A program made the translations under genes and the position numbers. A DNA stretch of 64,000 nt. It comes from Lucifuga dentata. Lineage: Eukaryota; Chordata; Actinopteri; Ophidiiformes; Bythitidae. Shown in pieces: positions 26,295 through 36,225 of this stretch (position 1 is the first letter of the stretch; each line of letters begins with the position of its first letter). The DNA lies in NCBI GenBank assembly GCA_014773175.1, contig VXCM01000046.1, positions 62,001 to 126,000 of the forward strand, written 5' to 3'. The notes under the pieces are model-generated. The model ran no database searches and had not been told where the DNA came from. It saw only the letters and a program-made list of their open reading frames with translations.

Positions 26295-29200
26295 CACTTA
26301 ATGTGTGCACATGCTTGAGACTGCAGCACGATTTTACTGGGTAGAGCTGCTGCCTTCAGCCTCTCACAGTAATATCTCCACCTTGAGTCCTAGCTAAGTG
26401 CCTGAGGTGGAGAAATCTGCCAAAGTAGGGCTGGCTTGATCTGTTGCTATTTAAAGCTCTGGTATAGTTGTGCTGGGTGCTCCCATTTGGTTTAAACATT
26501 TTAAGCTGTGCAGCAGGATGAAGAGGCAGAATGACGAAATGAGTTTTGGAAAAATATTAAATATACAGTGATAAAACACAAATGGTGTAGAGCAATAAGA
26601 GTGCCTAGACATAAAATTATAGACTGTCTCAATAACAATGCCACACAAGGAAAATGAGCTGAAATAAAACTGAAATTTAGGACAGTAAAATGTCAGCACA
26701 ACATCTTGCTGTGATTCAGTCAGGATGTGACATCTTCATTACAGCATTTCCAGACTGGTCTAAGTCTGCTCATCCTGCCTGAAAGAGGGAAGCAGCTCAG
26801 CAAAACTGAAAACTAATGCCCAATTTGTTTTACGGGGTGCAAAATTTGCACAATAAAAACTTTAACGAGTATATAATCACTGAGAGGCTATAAACGATAA
26901 TCAGGACTGAAACTGGCATTTTGTTATATTTAAACATAAATGAGATCAGCTTTGACAAATAAAACAAATCATCTGAGTGTAAAGAACAAAAAGTGATGTA
27001 TAATGCATCTGTTGCACTGAAAACTGTCCCTTTTATCAACAATGGAGGATACAGGTTTGCATTTCAGAGCTGAATGGGAAATATGCTGCAATGCTGCACC
27101 ATCTCAGGTGCTCCAATGGTGCCATGTATTATAAAATGAACATTTTAAATCAATATTTTTTATTATTATTACATTATTTATTGAATAATCAGTATCAGGA
27201 CTTACGGGCTTCTTGAGGAAGAATAGAGATATGGCTCCAACAAGAGGCATATCACCCAGTAATGGCTCCATCACCACTCTCAACACTCCATGGAGCTGTG
27301 AACACACACACAAACACACAGAGTTAAAATGAGATCTTGGGGAACTCACACCCCAATGGCCCTGACATTCCGCAGCGTGTTGTAGCTGTTAGCTGTAGCA
27401 CCTGATAGGTTGGAAACTTGATCTCCGCCTGACTTCACACCTGCCCGTTCATCCTCCATCTTCTCCATGACATACTAAGACAACTACATGGATTATTATT
27501 GGATCTCATCACATAGCTGCTCTAATCCACAGTAGGATCAACCCATGTTGTTTTGTTTTTTTTAAATCAAGCGCTGAATTGCTTGTTTGGTTTAACATTT
27601 TCAGGATTAAAATTTAAAATCTTGTCTGAGTAAAAAAAACGCCTCCGAAGTAGAATTGATCCAGTGAAACCAATGCTTATAAAGCTGAAGTTGAACCAAT
27701 GGTAATAAAGCTTGAAATCAATATTAATAAATCTCTTTTAGTGATTACATGTAGCTCTTCAGAGCAAATGCCAGTGTTCATGTCGGTGTCTGTGAACCTG
27801 TAGGAGGAACCTGAACTCACATCTCATTCAGACAAAATGTGTGAATTAATCAGTGCTACTTTCACATTTTTCACTCCACTGATATCACACTTTCATGGGT
27901 CAGCGCTCGTCTCTGCTTTTATGAAAGTGTGCTGCATTTTTCCATGTATTGACTTAAATGTCAGTCAGCTAGGGAATAACAAGGCTGAATTTATGCATTT
28001 TCCACTGCCCTTCAAGGCAGATTGACCTACACCATCAATTAAAAACTACAGCACAGAAATAATCAGGTCAATCAGATGTTAATAATGAATTAATTTATTT
28101 TTTTTTAAAATCAATATGATTTAAAATTTAAATCAGTAAAATAAATCAATAAAATAATTTAACTGGAGAGCTGTGATGTAGAAGAATGGGCTCTGGACTT
28201 TCATCATAGTAGTGAACCCTATGACAAGAGTTGATTGATAAATTCTGAGCATAATATAGACACACCTAAGTGATGGAAGGATTTTATCATTTTATTGGCT
28301 CTCCAAAAAAAAATTAAAAAAAAAGAAAAGTCCTCTGAAACTGATATGACATCATTATCTGTGTCAAAATGGATTCCAGCTAAAGTATATTTCATGTTTG
28401 CGAAGAAGTGAAAGTCTGAGGGGGTCAAATCAGGCCACAATCATGGGCAGCAACCAGATAGTACACAGTCACTGCACATTCACTTGTACAACACAGCCTT
28501 GGGTTATACTGACTGGAGCTGATACGCAAAAACACCTAAGAAATTATATTACATCCACAATAAACATTATAGCCTTTGCTTACTTAATTCTGTTTCTGGC
28601 TCAGAACTTACCAATCAATTCTCATGAATAATATAAGGCCAATATCAGCGGAGATTTATCCTCACACCACACAAAGCCATAAGCAATCAACATTTTATCT
28701 GAAAGGAATTTAATTAAATCTAACAGATCTGGAGTCAAATGCAGCTGTTGTACTTATTATAAACCGGTAGATGAAATGTGGGATTGATGCATTAGAGGTT
28801 GATAATGAGCTGGAGAGATAAGTAGGTCTGTTGAAGTTACACAATGAGAGCAACAAATATCTCTCAGGGACAGATCCAACCGCACTCCGTCTCCAAGGAG
28901 CAGCGTGATTGTTTTTTCTGCCAGCTACATTCCACTGCAGCAACAGACACAGGGCCAAGGACATGCAAGAGCAACAACAAAAAACACACACGCACAAAAC
29001 ACAATGCAAATTTACATATTTTAATCATACAAATCTTTCACTATTAATGTTAATTCATGTTAAAATTCTATTTAGTAGATGCTTACATAATAAAAGAGGA
29101 GCTCAGGCTAGCAAAATCATGGTAATTGTTTTCATTCTTATGTTGTGTTTAATGCCTGTGGTAATTCTGAGTATGTCTCGTTACCATTTTAATCTCTCAG

Positions 29201-32200
29201 TTTTTCCTCTCTATCATCTCTTTTGTATTTATTTATTTCACAAATGCACTATATAATAAGGTTGATTGTTGTTGTTATTCATTTCATTATTGCACGTTTT
29301 AGGGCAATCTAATCAGCATGAAACATCAGTTGAGACTTTAATCTGTACACATTCATAACACTTTATAATGAAATGATACACTGCACCACATGCCCGGAGG
29401 CTTCATTTGGAGACAATCTAGGCAATGTAGAAGCTTCTGTGATAATGTGCTACTGAAACAACTAAAGCTACATTTCTGAATATAATCTGTCCAAATACCT
29501 TCAGTGTCCCACTATTTTATATGCTATACAAAAAAACTCTCAAACTGTTTAGCCAATACAGCAAAGAAGTCTCTCAATTTAGGCGTTCTTTATGTTCCTT
29601 TTCTAATAACAATATAGAAGCCAAAATTCAAAATGCAGGAAAGTGAATCTTTGAGTCAGACAAAAAAGGATTTCCTTACCTGGATGCTTTTAATGCCAGC
29701 TTTGCAGTAGTAGCGCTTGATGTCCACATCTATCTCAGTATTGCCAACAAAGCTGAATGATAAAAAAACAACAGCCTGTTTGGTAAAAATCCCATGCCGG
29801 GTTCCCAGTGGTGTTTTTTTTTTCATTAACTTCAAGGGATTTAGAAGTCATATTTTGGCACAAGACACACTGTATTTGTGAAAATTAAACATGGAGAATG
29901 TATATTATCAATGTTTAAAGCCTCACGCAAGCACAAACCTAAAGAAGAATTTAAGGTGTGTGTGCATCCCCTTATACAAAATAAACTGGAATCATAAATA
30001 AACTACAGAGGTAAGACAATAGTGAATTAAAGCAATCTGATTGGCTCACCTGATCTGTAAATCCATGATAATCTGCCGCTTATCCACATTTTCTGAATAA
30101 ACCTTGACCCCGTTGACCCTCAGGGGCTACACCGCAACAACAGGGAATGATTATGGTCAGAGCACCACTCCAGTCCATCAACACCCCACCAACATTACAT
30201 CCCTCACAAATCCCTTCATGGTTAGCCTGAGGTCGACCCCTCCGCTGACCCTTCCTGGAAACTATTTAAAAAACAAGCATGCCCACATGTGTCAACGCCG
30301 TGCATGTATATTCACATTCAGGCTCACACACACCCACACACACCAGCTGTCCCCACAGCACCTGCTGCCAGGAGGCTGGTTGGTCACTGCTGCACGTACA
30401 TTTGATCAGTGTAAGAATGATTGCCATGTAGGAACACTGAAAAACTAACTTTGTCTCCGATGTCAATCTTGCTGAAGCAGAAGGTGCTGAGGTGGACGTT
30501 GGTCATCTTTACTGCCGGCTCAATTGTCTCATGAAACAGTTTCTCCACAAACTGGCAGATGTATGGCCACATCTGTTTCACCGTCTGAGGGGAAGAAGAG
30601 GTACACTGATACCCATTGATCTTCATGAGGAGGAACACTGGATAGACCCAACTATAAAACTTATGCTTTTTCCTCTACATACAGTAATTAGTTATTTAAG
30701 AGTGCACAGTGCTCCTTTACACAGGTATACCTCTTAACATCTGTCAAATATAGTAAAATATTCAAAATGTGCTGCTATATTTCACTAGCACCTTGTCACA
30801 CTCACACACATCAAGCTGAACCAAATAAAATATTGATGACAGCATCTACACATTTGAATGTATGATCATGATTACTGTAAAATTTACATCCAGGTTGTTG
30901 CTATAGGGATTCACAAGACATAAGGCATCTGACAGTGCGGCAGAAACACGGCTGTGTGTGTGAAGCCGTAACTGCTGCAGTGTGACTACAGTCACACTCC
31001 AGTGGGAAGAGAAGAGAGAGAGAAAATGGGCGAGATGTTTAATTTATCCCAGAATCCACAAAATGTAAGGCTGCACTCAGCCAAACAGGAGACATCTGCT
31101 CAGTGTGTTACCTTGTTTAGCCACTCCACTCTCTCTACATCTGGGAAGTGGACCTACAATGGAGAAAAAAAGGGGATCAATGATGGTTTCATTAAGCCTT
31201 CTAATGAGAAAACATTGAACATAATATGAGATGATGCCAACGTACATCTGGCCTTGAATTTTGTTGGAAATATTTAATTAAACTTAACTACCATTTACTC
31301 ATTTAAATTCAGTTTTTATTCATTTCACTTTTGGATTTGGTTATGTTTTTTGATAACCGAGAGCATCTAGAGGTGCTTTTCAAGTTGGTTACTGAATAAA
31401 AAACGAACAGTAAGTTCCAAGGAATTTTAATGGGTTTCATTTTGATTGAAAAGTGGCGTTCAACCTCCTCAACCTGACATTTTAGTCCTTTTATTATCAA
31501 ATTTTGTATTTTAGCTCACATGGAATACAGGTGCATGATTGCAGTAACACTAGAAATGATACTGTGCAGTTGAATTTTATTAAAAATCAAAATTGAAAAA
31601 GAACATTTAAACGGTCTGTAATTCCTTCACACTCATCTTACTCTGCTAAACCTTTATGATACATTTGTGCTTTGAGTCTGAGCTACACTTTGGCTGAACT
31701 TATCTATCAATCTCAGTGAAGCAGGCATAGATTCAGCATGAGAAAAAGAAAAGTGGTAGAATAAATTCTGGCACTGGCTCAAATGTGTACAACCACACAT
31801 ACAACCTAGAAAAATAACAAATAAACCCTGGCAAAATAAATTACCCCAACAAAAGAACTGCACCTTTCCATCACATTGAAGTTAATACAGTCAGTTTCCT
31901 GTTTCTAACAGCAAAGTGAAATGATGCAACTTGCTGTTGGTGAAAGATAGACATATACACAAGAGAGCTGCTGCTCATGCAGGCGGGAAAAGTGCTTATC
32001 TAGCATTTATGTCAAAGTGCGATAAAGTAGTGACGCGAGGGAGAGTCTCCTTATGAGGGAAAATATGTAAATCTTTACACAGCTGATGCTTCATTATTAC
32101 ACCTGACACACACATATACACACACACACTGGCCTATCTCATCTAGATAATATGTTTGAAGAACAAGTGTTTTACTTATTATAGAAATTACACATTTCTG

Positions 32201-35200
32201 AGAACAATCAGCAGCAGGTGAGAGCAAAACATCTTAATTACGTACTCAGGTCTGCCCATCTTTTTTGGAGGGAAGCCAAAAAAATCATTGGGGTTTATGT
32301 CTTTACACTATAATTAACAAACTGCTTGGATTTTGAATAGAAGGGGGTTTATTCAATGAGATCAAATTTCTAAAAAAAAAAAAAAAANAAAAAAAAAAAA
32401 AAAACAGCACAATGATGCTCGAGACCTGAAAACAAATAGATTAGTAACCGATGAATGTGCTGGATATCAGAGAAACATACATTCATTCATATCCTGAACA
32501 ATTATAGAAGTACAATATTTTCCACAGCAGATGCAGGATCTACATTTACTTTAAGTATTTGATTCAGCTGACATATCATATCTTTGAACGATTTGCACAC
32601 ACATGATGCTTACCTCCACAACTTGTGCTTCTGCTATAAGGANAAAAAAAAAAAACACCCACTAAAAGTCTCCTATGTTAATATTACAAACAGACAGACT
32701 TAGCTGCTCCATTCCTTAATTCTGCTTATGTCTCATACAACTAAATAAGATCCACAATGTCACTGTGAAGTAGTTGCAATGCCAAGCAGCCAAAAGCCAA
32801 ACCCAAGATTTATAGAGCTGAGGATATAAACTAGAACAAGGAGTGCACTTAAGCAATATGACAGGATGGGCACTCCACTGCAAATGGCTTTATGTGAACA
32901 CAATGAGATCACAACAACTCACTTCTGACTAGTCAGGAGAAATTGGCACTGGTCCAGATTTAACAGCCACTAACTGGTGAAAATCTCCACCCACAGTATT
33001 GATGCACTGATGTTTTCTCAGAATGGAAGTCTTCCGTAAATCCACTGCAACATGCTCATCTCTCACTGCAGAGAGCTGAAATGTGTAATGTGTTAGCGTG
33101 CCAGTCAGGTGCAGCCAGCCAGGTGTGAGTGATTTCCTTTCTTTCATGTAGCACATGACTTGCTGTTTTTTTTTCTTGTTTTTTTTTTGTTGAAACTACA
33201 GACTTCGGTCATAGGTGATCATGTCATTCAATAATACCTTTAACCTTTAGGTGGAAAGCTCTTATGCAACCCCGACTTAATTCCTACATACTCCGTTTTA
33301 ATAGCATCAATGCAACATCAGCAGTGTGTCAGTAGAATTAGCTTTTACTGTTCTCAAAACATGTGGCTGCACTGACCATTACAAAATAGCTGAGCTGTGA
33401 TGGAGGTCTTACACTTATTGATTATATTTACTTTATAATTACATCACAATTAGTCTTACATTTATCGACTGACAATTTTAAAGTAGCTGAGACTGGAAGT
33501 GTACTTTAATTTGAGGCTCAGTTGAGTTGTATTTTGTGCTTGGTAGCACTCCGTTAACTAGAATCTAAATTGTTACCTGTGATTTGCAACCTGGAGGCCA
33601 GAGACGATCTGGAGTCCCTTAATGAGGTTTTAGGGATCTCTCACGGCAAGCACAAACTAATAGACCTACAGTCAGTTTAACTCTGTCCATGGGAGTAGAA
33701 TTAACATGTGGATATGGCAGGAGTCTACAGCTTGTCTGACATTGAATCAGCTGATTGTGTAATATAAGCGAATACTACATCAGCTCTATATAATCTGCAG
33801 TTTAGGAGCAATTAAATGCATTAATTTAAGATAAGAATCCCAAAAGAACCCTGTGCATTTTCTTTGAGTTGCCACAGTGTTACTTGTGACATGATCCCTT
33901 GATGCTGTAATCCTGCTCCCTTCACACAGTACTTAACAACAGGGATTACATGATGTTTTATAACACAAATGACTGTGTGGCAAGTAACACAGAGCAGAAA
34001 TGAAGAATTTCTGGGTAAACGCAGCCCACATTTCTTCACTGAATACATCAAATTTCACTGGTGTCATATTTTCAGCAATGAAAGGAAATTACCTAGACTA
34101 ATATACTTGAAAAATGTGTGAGTGGGCTTTCTTCAAACAAAACTCCTCATTTAGAATCAGCATTGTTCAGACTACTATGTATGTGGCTTAATCACGATAG
34201 AGACATTATCAGTGGAAGAAGCCCTGTAATATAGTATTTACTCAAAACAAAGCACTCAGCCACTGTATCATCATAAAATATATAATAAAATATTCATTTG
34301 TGTAGCAGGTAAACAAATGAGGCATACTTCAACTTGATATCATCTGAGTTGTATTTTGTCTTGATAGAACTTTATCAAATGCAGTCTAACTTCATAGTGA
34401 TGCAGCAACTGGCTCCCAAGGACCAATCAGGGCCCTTGGGGAGACTTTAAGGGAATTAAAAAAAAAAAAAAATCTCCAATCTCTAACCATTACCCCTGAC
34501 ATGGAAAGGTCAAGAACCTCTGTGTTATCTAACAAGTTTACCAAGATAAAGTGTTACAGTAATAGAGTGAGTTACAACAAGAGAGATAGCAGTGTGGATC
34601 CTAAAATAACAGGGACCCTGTGGGCATTTTTCCTTTCCACTATGGTGTCTGGTTTACCATTGTAGCCTGCTGTATTTAGACTGCTGCTCAGTTTAATGTC
34701 GCTGCTGAGGAGACAGCTGCTTGATCACAGCTTTACAGCTCATCACTGCTCCTCCTGCCCTTTGTCAGCTGATTATTTTTCCTGGAAACTTAAAAATATT
34801 GTTCATAAAAATACCACGTGGCTTTACAGAGACTCGGTTCAGCTCGGACAAACTGCTGTGGAAATCATTTCATCTATGTCAGTGTGCAGAGAGATTTCAC
34901 AGGGTGTCTTACCCATGGTGGTAAATCAGAGGTGGTGAGACTCTGCTTGACACTTCTCTCCTCCTGCTCAAAGAAAGCCAAGGCTCTGCTCAGTCTGCTG
35001 CTCTTCCCGCCTGTGTTTCTCCTCCACCAGAAAAAGATAACAAGTCCAATCAACAGCCAGCTGAAACTGAACTCAAAATAACCCAAAGCATAGATGGGGA
35101 AAATGAGCACAAATGTTTTAGCAAAGTGGACCCAGGTCTGGGTTAGCTCGCTGGCCGATGACACCAGGGTATCCTCGGTAACGTTCCCCTGTGAAGGCTG

Positions 35201-35320
35201 ATCAAAGTTGGCGTTGGGTTGAACGGGTCTCGGTACGTTGTGCCCATTCTCCTTAGGTGCTGTAGGGCTTGCGCTGTGTGAATGTGATCCACGTACCGCT
35301 GTCATGCTGTCTCTTGACAT
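10441..35320 (-). CDS. esyt2: Extended synaptotagmin-2
   Basis: ER-anchored tether that binds the plasma membrane through C2 domains and transfers glycerolipids through its SMP domain at contact sites. Exons in coding order: 34913-35320, 31112-31153, 30450-30584, 30050-30126, 29680-29752, 27206-27295, 24852-24907, 21327-21447, 20806-20982, 20513-20595, 20064-20112, 19593-19682, 19408-19503, 17939-18001, 15391-15465, 14474-14560, 14197-14346, 12137-12489, 11672-11770, 11320-11451, 10757-10862, 10602-10651, 10441-10513. Lengths sum to 2685 nt, 894 codons, close to known E-Syt2 proteins. Order: ER hairpin, SMP, C2A, C2B, Ser/Pro linker, C2C. Family-typical segments include [44 protein letters not shown] and NPIYDQT. 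Start at 35320; an in-frame Met 15 nt later (MTAVRG) resembles the human N-terminus and is an alternative. Head-to-head with wdr60. Confidence 0.95.
12137..12489 (-). other. esyt2: esyt2 exon 18: Ser/Pro-rich linker
   Basis: A 353-nt exon encoding a Ser/Thr/Pro-rich, low-complexity linker between C2B and C2C. It includes [10 protein letters not shown] and ends in a conserved [18 protein letters not shown] segment shared with human E-Syt2. The many serines suggest phosphorylation (inference). Confidence 0.9.
12645..13366. mobile_element. Inverted-repeat non-autonomous DNA element, family A copy 3
   Basis: Lies in the esyt2 intron between exons 12137-12489 and 14197-14346. Left end AAAGGACTATACCACCCATT and right end ATGGGTAATATGGTCCTTTAA are inverted copies. 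The interior parallels copy 2 in the same orientation. Ns at 13005 and 13194 lie between near-identical (66 bp) and identical (65 bp) direct duplicates. Without these it is about 590 bp. No open frame of note. Confidence 0.75.
15466..17938. other. esyt2 intron 14, 2.5 kb
   Basis: Only AT-rich intronic sequence is seen. Several short open frames occur (for example 15992-16306 and 16845-17093), but none shows splice-site flanks or recognisable protein. A short ACATTAATTA-type duplication lies near 16820-16850. Confidence 0.6.
18174..18190 (+). promoter_or_regulatory. Tandem AP-1-like TGAGTCA sites
   Basis: Two exact TGAGTCA heptamers (18174-18180 and 18184-18190) lie 10 bp apart in a duplicated decamer within the 1.4-kb esyt2 intron 18002-19407. 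The spacing is one helical turn. Function is inferred from the motif only. Confidence 0.25.
19593..20982 (-). other. esyt2: esyt2 exons 9-12: C2A domain
   Basis: Exons 20806-20982, 20513-20595, 20064-20112 and 19593-19682. Calcium-loop acidic residues are preserved: [13 protein letters not shown] in loop 1 and [14 protein letters not shown] in loop 3. The block ends with [19 protein letters not shown], the typical last strand. Confidence 0.9.
23066..23089. repeat. (AC)n microsatellite
   Basis: About twelve uninterrupted AC units within an esyt2 intron. Confidence 0.9.
24702..24753. repeat. (GATG)n tetranucleotide microsatellite
   Basis: About thirteen GGAT units in tandem, about 100 bp downstream (on the minus strand: upstream) of the donor side of esyt2 exon 24852-24907. 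Simple-sequence repeat, not a CRISPR array. Confidence 0.92.
26241..26290. repeat. (GT)n microsatellite
   Basis: About 25 uninterrupted GT units, preceded by a GTTTT stretch, inside the esyt2 intron 24908-27205. Nothing else is recognised in that intron. Confidence 0.92.
28219..28450 (-). pseudogene. Mariner-type transposase fragment
   Basis: In the esyt2 intron 27296-29679, the minus-strand frame contains [19 protein letters not shown] followed by [17 protein letters not shown]. This matches the shape of the C-terminal catalytic region of mariner transposases, where SPDLxPSDxHLF carries the third catalytic aspartate and is followed by a short charged helix region. Only about 50 codons are convincing. 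The frame is stopped just upstream and degenerates into an A/T-rich run downstream. No inverted terminal repeats were identified. It is a dead relic, not a host exon. Confidence 0.62.
31154..34912. other. esyt2 intron 1, 3.8 kb
   Basis: No exon or mobile element recognised. Isolated Ns at 32388 and 32643 sit in A-runs. As a long first intron it could carry enhancers, but no specific element is supported. Confidence 0.55.
34913..35320 (-). other. esyt2: esyt2 exon 1: N-terminal tail and ER membrane hairpin
   Basis: Encodes a polar, Ser/Asn/Pro-rich tail of about 55 residues, then a long hydrophobic stretch broken in the middle ([13 protein letters not shown] followed by [14 protein letters not shown]). 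This is the hairpin that E-Syts insert into the ER membrane. A charged [15 protein letters not shown] segment and DLPPW follow before the donor. It is the longest esyt2 exon and is separated from exon 2 by a 3.8-kb intron. Confidence 0.9.
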
Positions 35321-36225
35321 GTCTCTGTACCCCGGAGTCTGTCTTCAAACTGCTAAAAACGGGAATAAGTTCGGTGACACGGTTCCCATGTGCGAGTAGA
35401 CCGAATGGAAAGCCAAAATCTCACGTTGGCTCACCTGCACACCAGCCCATTGCCTTCAGAGGAAACGCTGGCATTGACCGCTTATCTTTCACTACCATTA
35501 AATCCTTGGGAATGCATCCCGATTATTACAATGCTCTTCTAAACCAGAACAACCTAACAATCCTTCCAGCTCTGCTCCATAAGACGAAAATGGTCGGTTC
35601 TAAAAGCGCACAGGATTCCTGCACTGTGCGCTCCCTCCAGTGTCCATACTTCAGCTAAAAAGCATAAAACACCGCCACCTCCTGCTCTCTAGCAGGAAAC
35701 GCACCTTCAAATGGCGGTAGTAGTATTGGGAAAACACTTCTTATAGAAATACAAATGACAAAATGAAAAAAAGGAAGATCAAAACAAAAATGTAAATTTA
35801 TCTAGCTAGTAACTAGCTTAAAATGCAAGTGCGTAATCTGTCAGGGGGACCTGAATAAAAAGGACGAGCACAGAGACATCGATCGGCACGTATCGTTTTA
35901 TTTCAAGTAAACATCAAAATAACGCAAACAATAACACCAGTTATGTTGAAATTATAATATATTTAACCACAAAGTATAAAAGATGCACATTATTAATGTT
36001 ATTTATATGATCTATAGACGGTTTCCATGGCGATAGGTAGTTGATTACAGCGATTACTCTGTTACTTATTAATAATGTCTGTTGTCAAGCCGAAGTAATG
36101 CCCTCTCCTTGGATTCGACTAACTGCGCTTGCTCACAAGAGATTTACCATCATGGCGGCGTCAACACAAAAGAAGATAGTTTTCGGCAATTGAAAACGTT
36201 TTGAGGGTAAAACATCGATGTCAAC
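35321..36225. promoter_or_regulatory. Shared head-to-head 5' region of esyt2 and wdr60
   Basis: Only 905 bp separate the two divergent start codons, so both promoters must lie here or in nearby 5' exons. ATCATGGCGGCG (36149-36160) is a YY1-type motif often found just downstream of vertebrate transcription starts. No TATA box is obvious at a sensible position. A bidirectional promoter is inferred. Confidence 0.55.
36152..36193 (+). other. Short upstream ORF in the inferred wdr60 5' leader
   Basis: ATG GCG GCG opens a 13-codon frame (MAASTQKKIVFGN) ending in TGA at 36191-36193, 32 nt before the wdr60 start codon. Its ATG overlaps the YY1-type motif. A further out-of-frame ATG at 36218 would run into intron 1. 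Whether the leader includes these depends on the unknown transcription start. Confidence 0.35.

Larger units (their letters stand above)
21327..31153 (-). other. esyt2: esyt2 exons 2-8: SMP lipid-transfer domain
   Basis: Exons 31112-31153, 30450-30584, 30050-30126, 29680-29752, 27206-27295, 24852-24907 and 21327-21447 encode the synaptotagmin-like mitochondrial lipid-binding domain. It opens with VERVEWLNK and [13 protein letters not shown], continues through [17 protein letters not shown] and [14 protein letters not shown], and closes before C2A. In the family this domain forms a dimeric lipid-binding tube between the ER and plasma membrane. Confidence 0.9.
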
